DNA of 64,000 bases from Sporosarcina sp. 6E9 (GCF_017921835.1 NZ_JAGEMN010000001.1:1-64000), one strand, 5' to 3'. Positions 1 through 9,292 are shown, counted from the first letter of the stretch. A program made the numbers and translations. The notes: generated by a model not told the origin, from the sequence alone.

Positions 1-88
1 CCTCAGAGAAGATGAGGTTGATAGGTCCGGGGTGTAAGTGCGGCGACGTACGTAGCTGACGGATACTAATTGATCGAGGACTTAACCT
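1..88 (+). rRNA. 23S rRNA, 3' end (partial)
   Basis: The first bases match the conserved 3' end of bacterial 23S rRNA, including the GGATACTAAT...CGAGGACTTAACC terminus. The rest of the gene lies before the window. It is followed by a 5S gene and a long tRNA cluster, the standard Bacillales rrn layout. Confidence 0.95.
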
Positions 89-244
89 ATTCAAGTTAAA
101 AGGGTTTGATTGACCCTGATTTGTGAAAAGATTATTCGTTTTATTCAGTTTTGAAATAACAAGTAAATTATTTTTCAAAAAGGCTTGTATTTATTTCAAA
201 AGTTGTTATAATGAATATTGTCGTTAAGTTAGCGATAAAAAAAG

Positions 245-360
245 TCTGGTGGCGATAGCGAAGAGGTCACACCCGTTCCCATATCGAACACGGAAGTTAA
301 GCTCTTCAGCGCCAATGGTAGTTGGGGGCTTCCCCCTGCAAGAGTAGGACGTTGCCAGGC
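245..360 (+). rRNA. 5S rRNA
   Basis: A 116-base segment closely matches Bacillus 5S rRNA from memory. It has the conserved CGAAGAGGTCACACCCGTTC and GAACACGGAAGTTAAGC blocks and complementary ends. It sits about 155 bases after the 23S end, in the same rrn operon. The spacer between them shows no tRNA. Confidence 0.97.
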
Positions 361-438
361 TTGTACATTCATTACATAGTTAAATTGAACGAAACCTTAT
401 ATGAGTGATTTCTATAAAACTCATCAACAACTTACCCA

Positions 439-514
439 GGAGGATTAGCTCAGCTGGGAGAGCACCTGCCTTACAAGCAGGGGGTCGGCGGTTCGAGCCC
501 GTCATCCTCCACCA
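439..514 (+). tRNA. tRNA-Val (TAC)
   Basis: Acceptor GGAGGAT pairs with ATCCTCC, T-arm GGTTCGAGCC, anticodon TAC, encoded CCA. First tRNA of the rrn-linked cluster. Confidence 0.97.
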
Positions 515-538
515 TTCAATTCTAGATCTTGAAACAAC

Positions 539-614
<76 letters not shown>

Positions 615-619
615 CTTTC

Positions 620-695
620 GAGCCATTAGCTCAGTTGGTAGAGCATCTGACTTTTAATCAGAGGGTCACAGGTTCGAATCCTGTATGGCTCACCA
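620..695 (+). tRNA. tRNA-Lys (TTT)
   Basis: Acceptor GAGCCAT pairs with ATGGCTC, anticodon loop CTTTTAA gives TTT, encoded CCA. Confidence 0.97.
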
Positions 696-723
696 TTTTA
701 TGACTTGCCGTCATATTAATCAT

Positions 724-805
724 GCGGGTGTGGTGGAACTGGCAGACACGCTAGACTTAGGATCTAGTGCCTTCGGGCGTGGGGGTTCGACTCCCTTCAC
801 CCGCA
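724..805 (+). tRNA. tRNA-Leu (TAG)
   Basis: Acceptor GCGGGTG pairs with CACCCGC; long variable arm typical of class II tRNA; anticodon TAG. The discriminator A is followed by CTT, so CCA is not encoded and must be added after transcription. Confidence 0.96.
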
Positions 806-818
806 CTTAGTTTTTAAT

Positions 819-893
819 GCGGAAGTAGTTCAGTGGTAGAATATCACCTTGCCAAGGTGGAGGTCGCGGGTTCGAATCCCGTCTTCCGCTCCA
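819..893 (+). tRNA. tRNA-Gly (GCC)
   Basis: Acceptor GCGGAAG pairs with CTTCCGC, anticodon GCC, discriminator T, encoded CCA. Confidence 0.97.
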
Positions 894-900
894 TTGATTT

Positions 901-989
901 GCCGGGGTGGCGGAACTGGCAGACGCACAGGACTTAAAATCCTGCGGTAGGTAACTACCGTACCGGTTCGATTCCGGTTCTCGGCACCA
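901..989 (+). tRNA. tRNA-Leu (TAA)
   Basis: Class II tRNA with a long variable arm, acceptor GCCGGGG pairing with TCTCGGC through wobbles, anticodon TAA, encoded CCA. Confidence 0.96.
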
Positions 990-1016
990 TTTGTTTTTCC
1001 GTAAAAAGTTTTTTAT

Positions 1017-1093
<77 letters not shown>

Positions 1094-1111
1094 TTAATTT
1101 CATAACAATTT

Positions 1112-1188
1112 CGGGAAGTAGCTCAGCTTGGTAGAGCACTTGGTTTGGGACCAAGGGGTCGCAGGTTCGAATCCTGTCTTCCCGACCA
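1112..1188 (+). tRNA. tRNA-Pro (TGG)
   Basis: Acceptor CGGGAAG pairs with CTTCCCG, anticodon loop TTTGGGA gives TGG, encoded CCA. Confidence 0.97.
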
Positions 1189-1194
1189 CTTTTC

Positions 1195-1270
1195 GGGGCC
1201 TTAGCTCAGCTGGGAGAGCGCCTGCCTTGCACGCAGGAGGTCAACGGTTCGATCCCGTTAGGCTCCACCA
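1195..1270 (+). tRNA. tRNA-Ala (TGC)
   Basis: Acceptor GGGGCCT with GGCTCC on the 3' side, anticodon TGC, encoded CCA; canonical 76-base form. Confidence 0.97.
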
Positions 1271-1316
1271 ATTATTTTCAGTAATTATATTACCTATCAA
1301 CTTATCTAAATATCCT

Positions 1317-1390
1317 GGCGGCGTAGCTCAGCTGGCTAGAGCGTCCGGTTCATACCCGTAAGGTCGTGGGTTCGACTCCCTCCGCCGCCA
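1317..1390 (+). tRNA. tRNA-Met (CAT), elongator
   Basis: Acceptor GGCGGCG pairs with CGCCGCC. Anticodon CAT in the loop TTCATAC resembles the Bacillus elongator tRNA-Met. Discriminator A is followed by TCA, so CCA is not encoded. Confidence 0.93.
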
Positions 1391-1396
1391 TCATAA

Positions 1397-1473
1397 GGAC
1401 CTTTAGCTCAGTTGGTTAGAGCAGACGGCTCATAACCGTCCGGTCGCAGGTTCGAGTCCTGCAAGGTCCACCA
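1397..1473 (+). tRNA. tRNA with CAT anticodon, probably tRNA-Ile2
   Basis: Acceptor GGACCTT pairs with AAGGTCC, anticodon CAT, encoded CCA. The body resembles the Bacillus isoleucine tRNA whose C34 is converted to lysidine by TilS to read AUA, and differs from both tRNA-Met types in this cluster. The identity is inferred from resemblance. Confidence 0.85.
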
Positions 1474-1484
1474 TCTTAAATCTC

Positions 1485-1577
1485 GGAGGAATACCCAAGC
1501 CTGGCTGAAGGGACTGGTCTTGAAAACCAGCAGGGGTGTTAAAGCCCGCGGGGGTTCGAATCCCTCTTCCTCCGCCA
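1485..1577 (+). tRNA. tRNA-Ser (TGA)
   Basis: Class II tRNA with a long variable arm, acceptor GGAGGAA pairing with TTCCTCC, anticodon TGA, encoded CCA. Confidence 0.97.
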
Positions 1578-1624
1578 TTTTTAATCAAAATGGTGAAATG
1601 AATTAAAGTAATTTAATAAGTCGA

Positions 1625-1663
1625 AACAAAGTAATTACAATACTATTATCGCGGGGTGGAGCA
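1625..1663 (+). pseudogene. Truncated tRNA-fMet copy with its upstream repeat
   Basis: The leader AACAAAGTAATTACAATACT and the first 14 bases of tRNA-fMet (CGCGGGGTGGAGCA, 1650-1663) are identical to the segment that starts the intact copy 112 bases downstream. The gene then breaks off into a 7-bp inverted repeat (AATCGCA...TGCGATT) and unrelated sequence. The D-loop, anticodon and T-arm are absent, so it cannot make a tRNA. Confidence 0.85.
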
Positions 1664-1761
1664 AATCGCATAACGAAGAATGCGATTAACACCGACAGCG
1701 CAGCGTAAGGTGTCAAACATACCAAGTGCGTATATAAACAAAGTAATTACAATACTATTAT

Positions 1762-1836
1762 CGCGGGGTGGAGCAGTGGTAGCTCGTCGGGCTCATAATC
1801 CGAAGGTCACAGGTTCAAATCCTGTCCCCGCAACCA
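1762..1836 (+). tRNA. tRNA-fMet (CAT), initiator copy 1
   Basis: It has the initiator hallmarks: unpaired C1 opposite A72, three GC pairs closing the anticodon loop, anticodon CAT and encoded CCA. The D-loop is two bases shorter than the usual 77-base form. It is the middle unit of a tandem duplication. Confidence 0.96.
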
Positions 1837-1940
1837 ATTCTTAAAAACAACATAATTTCCAACTTAGTTAAAGATCTACGCAGCGTAAGGTGTCAAACAT
1901 ACCAATGCGTATATGAACAAAGTAATTATAATATTATTGT

Positions 1941-2015
1941 CGCGGGGTGGAGCAGTGGTAGCTCGTCGGGCTCATAATCCGAAGGTCACAGGTTCAAATC
2001 CTGTCCCCGCAACCA
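1941..2015 (+). tRNA. tRNA-fMet (CAT), initiator copy 2
   Basis: Identical to copy 1 over all 75 bases. The repeated upstream block (CAGCGTAAGGTGTCAAACAT at 1701 and 1881) is repeated 180 bases apart. The leader just before the gene has diverged slightly while the tRNA has not. Confidence 0.96.
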
Positions 2016-2018
2016 AAT

Positions 2019-2094
2019 GGTCCCGTGGTGTAGCGGTTAACATGCCTGCCTGTCACGCAGGAGATCGCGGGTTCGATTCCCGTCGGGACCGCCA
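2019..2094 (+). tRNA. tRNA-Asp (GTC)
   Basis: Acceptor GGTCCCG pairs with CGGGACC, anticodon GTC, encoded CCA. It starts only 3 bases after tRNA-fMet copy 2. Confidence 0.97.
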
Positions 2095-2148
2095 TTATGT
2101 ATTTAAATACATAGTCTTATGAAAAGAAATTCAGCACAAATCAAGTAT

Positions 2149-2224
2149 GGCTCAGTAGCTCAGTCGGTAGAGCAAAGGACTGAAAATCCTTGTGTCGGCG
2201 GTTCGATTCCGTCCTGAGCCACCA
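2149..2224 (+). tRNA. tRNA-Phe (GAA)
   Basis: Acceptor GGCTCAG pairs with CTGAGCC, anticodon GAA, encoded CCA. Confidence 0.97.
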
Positions 2225-2228
2225 TTTA

Positions 2229-2302
2229 GCGAGTGTAGTTTAATGGCAAAACCTCAGCCTTCCAAGCTGATGATGAGGGTTCGATTCCCTTCACTCGCTC
2301 CA
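2229..2302 (+). tRNA. tRNA-Gly (TCC)
   Basis: Acceptor GCGAGTG pairs with CACTCGC, anticodon TCC, discriminator T, encoded CCA. Confidence 0.97.
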
Positions 2303-2306
2303 ATAT

Positions 2307-2383
<77 letters not shown>

Positions 2384-2384
2384 T

Positions 2385-2459
2385 TCCGCAGTAGCTCAGT
2401 GGTAGAGCAATCGGCTGTTAACCGATCGGTCGTAGGTTCGAATCCTACCTGCGGAGCCA
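2385..2459 (+). tRNA. tRNA-Asn (GTT)
   Basis: Acceptor TCCGCAG pairs with CTGCGGA, anticodon GTT, discriminator G, encoded CCA. Confidence 0.97.
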
Positions 2460-2466
2460 TTTATAC

Positions 2467-2557
2467 GGGGAAGTACTCAAGTGGCTCAAGAGGTGCCCCT
2501 GCTAAGGGCATAGATCGCGTAAGCGGTGCGAGGGTTCGAATCCCTCCTTCTCCGCCA
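2467..2557 (+). tRNA. tRNA-Ser (GCT)
   Basis: Class II tRNA, acceptor GGGGAAG pairing with CTTCTCC through one wobble, anticodon GCT, encoded CCA. Confidence 0.96.
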
Positions 2558-2566
2558 TATTTGTTT

Positions 2567-2638
2567 GGCCCCTTGGTCAAGCGGTTAAGACACCGCCCTT
2601 TCACGGCGGTATCACGGGTTCGAATCCCGTAGGGGTCA
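2567..2638 (+). tRNA. tRNA-Glu (TTC)
   Basis: Acceptor GGCCCCT pairs with AGGGGTC, anticodon TTC. CCA is not encoded (A is followed by TAA). Last gene of the cluster, 13 bases before the terminator. Confidence 0.96.
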
Positions 2639-2650
2639 TAAAACAATATT

Positions 2651-2706
2651 AAAAAGCTGCTTCATTTACTGTGTATCCCTCAGTAAACGAAGTAGCTTTT
2701 TTTGTT
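2651..2706 (+). terminator. Terminator of the rRNA-tRNA operon
   Basis: A long inverted repeat (AAAGCTGCTTCATTTACTG paired with CAGTAAACGAAGTAGCTTT) is followed by a T-run. It also faces the convergent yteA-like gene. Confidence 0.9.
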
Positions 2707-2708
2707 AT

Positions 2709-3317
2709 TTAGGAATTCTTCGTATTATTTGTTACACTTTTACCTACGATATTATCCATTCTAGATGTGTCGTCCTCATCATGATCATTATCATCCATGT
2801 AAGTCTGTTTTTCACTATCAATAAAGTCTGAAGGCGCATCGGAGGTTCCAAACTCAGCGACTTCTTGAAAACTGTTCTCATAATCAATTGCACGTGGATC
2901 TCTCGTACTTTCAAATGGATTTTCAACTTCATTTATAGCTACATCTTCTCCAGCGGATTGTTCTTTGGTTTCGGCATGTTCAACACAAAGAGTAGTATAG
3001 GGTACTATAAGTAGCCGCTCAAAAGGAATGTCCTTCTGACATACTTTACACTTTCCGTACGAACCATCAGCCATTGCTTCTAATGCAATATCAACCTTAC
3101 CTAATTCTGATTCTGCATGTTCATGAAGGGCTAAATCCTTTTCTCTGTCATATAAAGCGGTACCCATATCAGCTGGATGATTATCATAAGAAGATAGTTC
3201 ACCTAATGATTCTTTTTCACTATCTTGGGGATATGTTTCCTTTTCATGTACAGTTGATTTTTCCTTAAGACTTAACAGTTCTTTTTTTAATATAGAAAAC
3301 TCTTTTTCAGATAACAT
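2709..3317 (-). CDS. yteA: YteA-family DksA/TraR-type zinc finger protein
   Basis: About 202 aa. The N-terminal half is charged and helical (coiled-coil-like). At residues 90-114 there is a CxxC...CxxH zinc site (CKVC, then CVEH) in the context GSYGKCKVCQKDIP, the signature of DksA/TraR C4-type proteins. The last ligand is His instead of the usual Cys. The acidic tail is rich in Asp and Glu. YteA-like proteins of Bacilli are small DksA-like factors linked to stress or sporulation; an RNA polymerase partner is inferred. The start is taken at the internal ATG (3317) because AAAGG followed by GGGA lies upstream of it, whereas the earlier ATG at 3338 has no ribosome site. Monocistronic. Confidence 0.8.
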   Translation of the reverse strand: MLSEKEFSILKKELLSLKEKSTVHEKETYPQDSEKESLGELSSYDNHPADMGTALYDREKDLALHEHAESELGKVDIALEAMADGSYGKCKVCQKDIPFERLLIVPYTTLCVEHAETKEQSAGEDVAINEVENPFESTRDPRAIDYENSFQEVAEFGTSDAPSDFIDSEKQTYMDDNDHDEDDTSRMDNIVGKSVTNNTKNS

Positions 3318-3403
3318 TATAGATCCCAACCTTTTCATATTTTTAGTAGTATATCCATCTTATTAACACTGATTCCCTATTTAGTGGTTAGGTAAAACAT
3401 TAA

Positions 3404-3452
3404 TAAAAAAAACTATCCAATTTAACTGGGTTTAATCAGTTTTTGGATAGCT
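3404..3452 (-). terminator. Terminator of menA
   Basis: On the minus strand CTATCCAA and TTGGATAG form a stem around a loop of about 20 bases, followed by a run of T. It begins a few bases after the menA stop. Confidence 0.8.
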
Positions 3453-3458
3453 GAAAAA

Positions 3459-4370
3459 TTATAAAAGATGACCTATAAGAATACCAATGCCCAGTAATAA
3501 ACCAAATAATGTGTTTGTGATTGCTGTTTCCTTCATTGCAGGAGCAACTTCCAGTGGTTGAAGATATTTTTTGAAAACCGAAATGGCGATGATTGGTTTT
3601 GGGATACTTAGTAGTACAAGTAAAGCCCAAGGTGTTAGATGATCAAAAATAATGAGTCCGACTATCCAAAGATAGGATACGATAAAAAACATAAATAGGA
3701 TTGTAATGGCTTGGGAACGTCCAGCAAGAATTGCCAGGGTCTTCCTACCACTTTTTTTATCACCTTCAAGATCCCGAATATTGTTTGCCATCATTATCGC
3801 TGCTACAAGTAACATGCTAGGGATTGATAATAAGATTGCCTCTGTGGTAACCGTTCCAGTTTGTATGTAGAAGGCAATAAGGATTAAAAGCATTCCCATG
3901 ACTACGCCTGAAACAAGTTCGCCAAACGGTGTATAGGCTATTGGATAAGGTCCTCCTGTATAAAGATAACCAATTAGCATAGAAACCAACCCAACGAGCG
4001 CAAGTCCCCAAGAGGTTTCCATACATATGTAAATACCTATAAGTATTGAGACTCCGTATAATAGAAAAGCGAGATTAAGCACTGTTTTTGGTTTAACGCC
4101 ATTGCGTACAATAGCCCCGCCAATTCCAACAGACTTTTCAGTATCAAGACCTCTTTTGAAATCGTAGTATTCATTAAACATATTTGTCGCCATTTGTATA
4201 AAAACACTTGCGACCAGCATTGCAATAAATAATGGAAAATGAATGGCCTCATATGTTAAAGCAATCATTGTTCCTAAAAATACAGGGGCAAAAGCAGCTG
4301 TCAACGTATGAGGTCTAGTCAATTGCCACCAAATACGCCAACCAGTGTCGGCTTTTATAGTTTGTTGCAA
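3459..4370 (-). CDS. menA: 1,4-dihydroxy-2-naphthoate polyprenyltransferase MenA
   Basis: 303 aa integral membrane UbiA-family enzyme that attaches the polyprenyl chain to 1,4-dihydroxy-2-naphthoate to give demethylmenaquinone. Both Asp-rich motifs are visible: NMFNEYYDFKRGLDTE (about residues 64-79) and DLEGDKKSGRKT (about 200-211), the Mg-diphosphate sites. Around eight hydrophobic segments follow. The first codon is TTG, preceded by GGAG at good spacing. It is divergent from menF with a 170-bp intergenic region, so all menaquinone ring and prenylation genes lie together here. Confidence 0.95.
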   Translation of the reverse strand: MQQTIKADTGWRIWWQLTRPHTLTAAFAPVFLGTMIALTYEAIHFPLFIAMLVASVFIQMATNMFNEYYDFKRGLDTEKSVGIGGAIVRNGVKPKTVLNLAFLLYGVSILIGIYICMETSWGLALVGLVSMLIGYLYTGGPYPIAYTPFGELVSGVVMGMLLILIAFYIQTGTVTTEAILLSIPSMLLVAAIMMANNIRDLEGDKKSGRKTLAILAGRSQAITILFMFFIVSYLWIVGLIIFDHLTPWALLVLLSIPKPIIAISVFKKYLQPLEVAPAMKETAITNTLFGLLLGIGILIGHLL

Positions 4371-4540
4371 AATAATTCTCTCCTTATTATCATATTCACC
4401 TTACTTATTATACGCTAAATTGGAGCTTCTGGGTATGCGATACGCTTATTATAGGAGCTGATGTGGTAGAATAGAGACATGAGTTTTTTTAATGGGTTTA
4501 TTAAGAGTGATGTATTTTACTACTTCCTGGAGGGAAGAAA

Positions 4541-5926
4541 ATGAGTCGAAAAACAACTGTAACAAAAAATATTGGAAAGACTGATACGACTTCTGATTAT
4601 CGTTTTTTTTCAGAGACAATCGAAATTGCACGGATATCTCCACTTTCATTTTTGGAAGCGGGAAGTGCAGATCATAAAGAAAAACATTTTTATTGGCAAA
4701 ACGCTAATCGAACACTAACAATTGTTGGTCTTGGTCACGCTAAAGTAATAACTAGTGCTGAAGATGACAAACGTTTCCTTGATGTTTCAAAACAGTGGAA
4801 GGAATTATGTGCGGTCTTGATCAAAGAGGAGAAAGATATTGCACCTGTACTATTCGGAGGTTTTTCTTTCGATCCAAAAAGCCTGAAAGCCTCCGAATGG
4901 GATGGGTTTCCGTCTGCATATTTTGTCGTACCTTCTTATCAACTAATTAGTAAGAATGGTCAAATGTTTATTTCGATTAACTTGATTACAACTGCCAGCA
5001 ATGCGGTTGAAGAATTCGATGCATTACGGGATGAGCGCGATCGTTTAATTCATATTGCAGAAGTAAATGAATTTGCGTCTTCGATAAAGCCGATTGTTAG
5101 TAGTGTAGATGAAATTAAGAAAGATTCTTATCTAAAAGCCGTTCAAGATGTAACTGATCAAATTAACAAAGGTGAAGCGGAGAAAGTTGTGATTGCGCGT
5201 TCATTGCAAATGAATTTTGAACAGGAAGTATCGAGTGTCGCTGCACTTCATCATATTACTAGCGAGCAACAAGAAAGCTACCACTTTGGATTACAAAAGG
5301 ATGGTCAGTTATTTTTTGGGGCGACGCCCGAGCGTCTGATTGAAATTGTTGGCGGACAAGCTTATTCAGCATGTGTAGCTGGGTCTATTAAACGCGGAAA
5401 AACTGCTACAGAAGACCGGGAACTAGGAGAAGAGTTATTAAATGACGATAAAAATCGTGAGGAACATCATTATGTAGTTAAAATGATTTCTAATGTATTT
5501 AATGAAAATTGTACCGATGTTTCAATGCCTAAAGCACCTAAACTAATGCGGATACGTGATATTCAACACTTGTTTACCTCTATTGAGGGTAAGCTAAAGA
5601 GTGGAACGGATATATTTAATTTAGTTGAAGAGCTTCATCCTACACCTGCACTGGGTGGTGTCCCTACAAATAAAGCAATGGAAGTGATTCGTCGCGAGGA
5701 ACAGATGGACCGTGGCTATTACGCTGCGCCTATTGGTTGGACGGATAGCGATGGAAATGGTGAGTTTGCGGTTGCGATACGTTCTGGATTGCTCGACGGA
5801 GATAAAGCATATTTATATGCTGGCGGTGGAATTGTCGCCGATTCAGAACCGCAAAAAGAATATGACGAAACTTGGGTTAAGTTCAGACCCGTTTTACGGG
5901 CGCTTGGGGGAAAATTGAATGGTTAA
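4541..5926 (+). CDS. menF: Isochorismate synthase MenF
   Basis: 461 aa chorismate-binding enzyme that converts chorismate to isochorismate, the first committed step to menaquinone. The C-terminal half carries the family core: KVVIARS, the FGATPERLIE block, SIKRG, HHYVVKMI, ELHPTPALGG and the last GGGIVADSEPQKEYDET segment. The start ATG is preceded by GGAGGGAA. Its stop overlaps the menD start by 8 bases, implying translational coupling. First gene of menFDHB. Confidence 0.96.
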   Translation: MSRKTTVTKNIGKTDTTSDYRFFSETIEIARISPLSFLEAGSADHKEKHFYWQNANRTLTIVGLGHAKVITSAEDDKRFLDVSKQWKELCAVLIKEEKDIAPVLFGGFSFDPKSLKASEWDGFPSAYFVVPSYQLISKNGQMFISINLITTASNAVEEFDALRDERDRLIHIAEVNEFASSIKPIVSSVDEIKKDSYLKAVQDVTDQINKGEAEKVVIARSLQMNFEQEVSSVAALHHITSEQQESYHFGLQKDGQLFFGATPERLIEIVGGQAYSACVAGSIKRGKTATEDRELGEELLNDDKNREEHHYVVKMISNVFNENCTDVSMPKAPKLMRIRDIQHLFTSIEGKLKSGTDIFNLVEELHPTPALGGVPTNKAMEVIRREEQMDRGYYAAPIGWTDSDGNGEFAVAIRSGLLDGDKAYLYAGGGIVADSEPQKEYDETWVKFRPVLRALGGKLNG

Positions 5927-7625
5927 CAAGAAATCCTTGACGAATTATGTACGTCGCATGACAAGTGCATTAATGAATGCGGGCGTGAAATCAGTTGTGA
6001 TTAGTCCGGGGTCAAGGTCTACTCCTTTGGCTTATGCATTTGCGTCAACGAAATCACTGAATGTCTATATGCAGGTAGATGAAAGATCAGCAGGTTTTTT
6101 CGCACTTGGATTAGCAAAAGCAAGCGGTGAACCTGTTGTTCTCCTTTGCACGTCGGGAACGGCTGCATCGAACTATTTTCCTGCGGTTACAGAAGCCCAT
6201 TATGCGCGTATACCGCTGATTGTGATTACAGCTGACCGTCCACATGAATTGCGAGAAGTTGGTGCGCCACAAGCGATTGATCAAATTCAGTTATACGGAA
6301 ATCATGTGAAGTATAGCGTTGATTTACCCTTGGCAGAGGACAATACGGATGTAGATGATTTTATAGTACGTCATGTACAACGTGCAGCCTCTGTTGCACT
6401 TACCGCACCATACGGGCCGATTCATCTAAATGTACCATTTAGAGAACCGTTGCTCATTGATTTTGAAATGGACATACCGACTTCAACATTTATCCAACGT
6501 ATGAAGGGGAATGATTTATTAGATACTTCTATCATACACTTCGTAAATGATATCTTAAATAAAACTGAAAAAGGTTTACTCGTTATTGGGGAGTTGCCAA
6601 TCGGTATCAATACTAAGTTGTTTTGGAATTTCGCAAAAGCTTTGAACTGGCCAGTTTTATGCGATCCACTTTCAAACCTGCGTGCAAAAGTTCCCACGAA
6701 TTGTATGGACCTTTGTATTGATAACTACGATGCACTGTTAAAAAGTAATCGATTCAAAGAAAAGGCAATACCCGATACTGTTATTCGCTTAGGTGCACAA
6801 CCTGTATCAAAGCCATTATCACTCTTCTTAAAAAATGTAAGACCTAATACTGTTGTATTAATTGACGAATCACCAGAGTTTCGAGATCCACTAGGTATTG
6901 TCACACACCATATCCAATCATCCATTGAGGCATTCCTTCAAATTGATGTTCAAAAAGAGGACAGCGCATACGTGAAAACCTGGGTTCAGGCAAATGATGA
7001 AGCAAGCGTAGTATTGGAAAATTCATCAGGTAGTGACGAGGGAGCTTATACCCAAATGCTACTTAGTAATTTACCGGACAAATCAGATCTGATTAGCGGT
7101 AGCAGTATGCCAATTCGTGATGTAGACACTTTCTTCGATAAAACTGAAAAAGACATTACCATTTTTGCAAATCGTGGTACGAATGGGATTGATGGTGTTG
7201 TTTCGACTGCATTGGGAATTCAGGCTGCACGACAACGTCCATCATGGTTACTAATCGGTGATTTATCATTTTTGCATGATGTGAATGGGCTCATTGTGTC
7301 GAGATTCCATGAAACGGATTTAACAATCGTCATTATGAATAATGACGGCGGCGGTATATTTTCTTATTTGCCACAAGCTGAATCCGGCAATCATTTTGAA
7401 AGGCTTTTCGGCACGCCGACAGGTTTAACGTTTGAACATATTGCGGCCATGTACGATGCACAATACAGTTCGATTGAGTCGATAGAAGAATTTGAACAAG
7501 AATTGGCTCAAGATAAAAAGAAGAATATCCGTATTATCGAAGTATTTACAAATCGTAAAGAGAATGTGATAGCACACCGCACGCTTTGGAATGAAATTAC
7601 GAAAAGAATTGATTCCATTGAATGA
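5919..7625 (+). CDS. menD: SEPHCHC synthase MenD (thiamine diphosphate enzyme)
   Basis: 568 aa. MenD adds the succinyl semialdehyde unit from 2-oxoglutarate to isochorismate, giving SEPHCHC. The N-terminal region has the ThDP pyrimidine-domain pattern VVISPGSRSTPL and the VDERSAGFFALG motif with the conserved Glu. The C-terminal region has the ThDP-binding GDLSFLHDVNGL...NNDGGGIFSYLPQ motif. Length is normal for the family. It overlaps menF by 8 bases, and menH starts 1 base after its stop codon. Confidence 0.96.
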   Translation: MVNKKSLTNYVRRMTSALMNAGVKSVVISPGSRSTPLAYAFASTKSLNVYMQVDERSAGFFALGLAKASGEPVVLLCTSGTAASNYFPAVTEAHYARIPLIVITADRPHELREVGAPQAIDQIQLYGNHVKYSVDLPLAEDNTDVDDFIVRHVQRAASVALTAPYGPIHLNVPFREPLLIDFEMDIPTSTFIQRMKGNDLLDTSIIHFVNDILNKTEKGLLVIGELPIGINTKLFWNFAKALNWPVLCDPLSNLRAKVPTNCMDLCIDNYDALLKSNRFKEKAIPDTVIRLGAQPVSKPLSLFLKNVRPNTVVLIDESPEFRDPLGIVTHHIQSSIEAFLQIDVQKEDSAYVKTWVQANDEASVVLENSSGSDEGAYTQMLLSNLPDKSDLISGSSMPIRDVDTFFDKTEKDITIFANRGTNGIDGVVSTALGIQAARQRPSWLLIGDLSFLHDVNGLIVSRFHETDLTIVIMNNDGGGIFSYLPQAESGNHFERLFGTPTGLTFEHIAAMYDAQYSSIESIEEFEQELAQDKKKNIRIIEVFTNRKENVIAHRTLWNEITKRIDSIE

Positions 7626-7626
7626 A

Positions 7627-8460
7627 ATGCTTATTCCGATAAATGGAATCGTTTATAATGTTAGGCGAAGTAACAATACAGATTTGCCGGTTATTGTCTT
7701 TTTACACGGCTTTACGGGAAGTACGGATACCTGGTCTGAAATAATCGGCTTATTAAAAGGGAAATATCATACGGTGACTGTCGATTTAATTGGTCATGGG
7801 AAAACAACGGCGCCATTGGATCCAAGTCGTTACTCGATGGAAAAGCAAGTTGCTGATTTGGAAACATTGTTTAGCCAATTAAACCTTTCAAAATTTACGC
7901 TAGTAGGGTATTCAATGGGTGGTCGGATTGCATTAAGCTATACGATTAACCATCCCAAACGTGTCGCATCTTTAATTCTTGAAAGTTCGACGCCTGGATT
8001 AGAAACTGAGCGTGAACGAATCGAACGAATGAACAAAGATAAAATACTTGCGCAAAAAATTTGCAGTGAAGGTATCCTATCATTTGTTGAGTTTTGGGAG
8101 GGTATTCCGCTTTTTGATACGCAAAAGAAGTTGTCAACGGAACAACAACAAAAAATACGCACTGAACGTTTATCGCAGAATGCAGTTGGCTTAGCTAATA
8201 GCTTGCTTGGAATTGGGACAGGTAGCCAGCCTTCGAATTGGACTAGGCTTAAGGAAATAAACACGCCTGTGCTACTAATTACCGGGGAAATCGACAAGAA
8301 GTTCGTTAAAATTGCCCAGGAAATGAAAAAACTACTCTATCTTGCAAATCATTATGTTGTAAATGGTGCAGGGCATGCAATACATGTGGAAAAACCGACT
8401 TTATTTGCTACAATGATAGAGGAGCATATTAAAAAGTTAGTATTAGAGGAGGAAAAGTAA
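7627..8460 (+). CDS. menH: SHCHC synthase MenH (alpha/beta hydrolase fold)
   Basis: 277 aa from the chosen start. It removes pyruvate from SEPHCHC to give SHCHC. The nucleophile elbow is GYSMGG (Ser about 90), the acid is in TGEIDKKF and the His is in [10 protein letters not shown], so the triad is complete. An in-frame ATG 36 bases earlier lies inside menD. The later ATG at 7627 fits the family N-terminus, with a short stretch before HGFTGS. Its stop overlaps the menB start (TAATG). Confidence 0.92.
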   Translation: MLIPINGIVYNVRRSNNTDLPVIVFLHGFTGSTDTWSEIIGLLKGKYHTVTVDLIGHGKTTAPLDPSRYSMEKQVADLETLFSQLNLSKFTLVGYSMGGRIALSYTINHPKRVASLILESSTPGLETERERIERMNKDKILAQKICSEGILSFVEFWEGIPLFDTQKKLSTEQQQKIRTERLSQNAVGLANSLLGIGTGSQPSNWTRLKEINTPVLLITGEIDKKFVKIAQEMKKLLYLANHYVVNGAGHAIHVEKPTLFATMIEEHIKKLVLEEEK

Positions 8461-9278
8461 TGACTCGTCAATGGGAAACTTTACGTACATATGAGGATAT
8501 TAAATACGAAAAGCACAGTGGTATTGCTAAGATTACGATTAACCGTCCTGAGGTACGAAATGCATTTCGTCCGAAAACAGTTACTGAACTAATCGATGCA
8601 TTTTCACGTGCGCGTGATGATGAAAGCATCGGTGTAATTGTATTAACTGGAGAAGGTGAAAAAGCATTTTGTTCGGGTGGCGATCAACGAGTTCGCGGTC
8701 ACGGCGGTTATGTCGGAGAAGATGAAATTCCACGTCTGAACGTTCTTGACTTACAACGTTTAATCCGTGTAATTCCTAAACCGGTTGTCGCAATGGTTGC
8801 AGGCTTCGCGATTGGCGGAGGGCATGTTTTACATGTTGTTTGTGACTTAACAATTGCTGCAGACAATGCAATCTTTGGTCAAACAGGACCGAAAGTAGGG
8901 TCGTTTGATGCTGGCTATGGTTCAGGTTATCTTGCACGCATTATCGGTCATAAGAAAGCGAGAGAAATTTGGTTCTTATGCCGTCAATACAATGCACAAG
9001 AAGCGCTTGATATGGGGCTTGTAAATACTGTTGTCCCATATGAGCAATTAGAAGATGAAACGGTTCAATGGTGTGAAGAAATGCTCTCAATGAGCCCGAC
9101 AGCATTACGTTTCGTTAAAGCAGCTATGAATGCGGACACGGATGGTCTTGCGGGTCTACAACAAATGGCTGGAGACGCAACATTACTGTATTACACAACG
9201 GACGAAGCTAAAGAAGGCCGCGATGCGTTTAAAGAAAAACGTAAACCGGATTTTGGTCAATTCCCACGCTTCCCATAA
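8460..9278 (+). CDS. menB: 1,4-dihydroxy-2-naphthoyl-CoA synthase MenB
   Basis: 272 aa crotonase-fold enzyme that cyclises o-succinylbenzoyl-CoA to the naphthoyl-CoA ring. Visible signatures are [11 protein letters not shown], the oxyanion-hole segment [12 protein letters not shown] and [20 protein letters not shown], which is nearly diagnostic for MenB. The ribosome site GAGGAGGAAA lies at the end of menH. After it comes a hairpin with a T-run before menE. Confidence 0.97.
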   Translation: MTRQWETLRTYEDIKYEKHSGIAKITINRPEVRNAFRPKTVTELIDAFSRARDDESIGVIVLTGEGEKAFCSGGDQRVRGHGGYVGEDEIPRLNVLDLQRLIRVIPKPVVAMVAGFAIGGGHVLHVVCDLTIAADNAIFGQTGPKVGSFDAGYGSGYLARIIGHKKAREIWFLCRQYNAQEALDMGLVNTVVPYEQLEDETVQWCEEMLSMSPTALRFVKAAMNADTDGLAGLQQMAGDATLLYYTTDEAKEGRDAFKEKRKPDFGQFPRFP

Positions 9279-9292
9279 TTTAATAGAACAAC

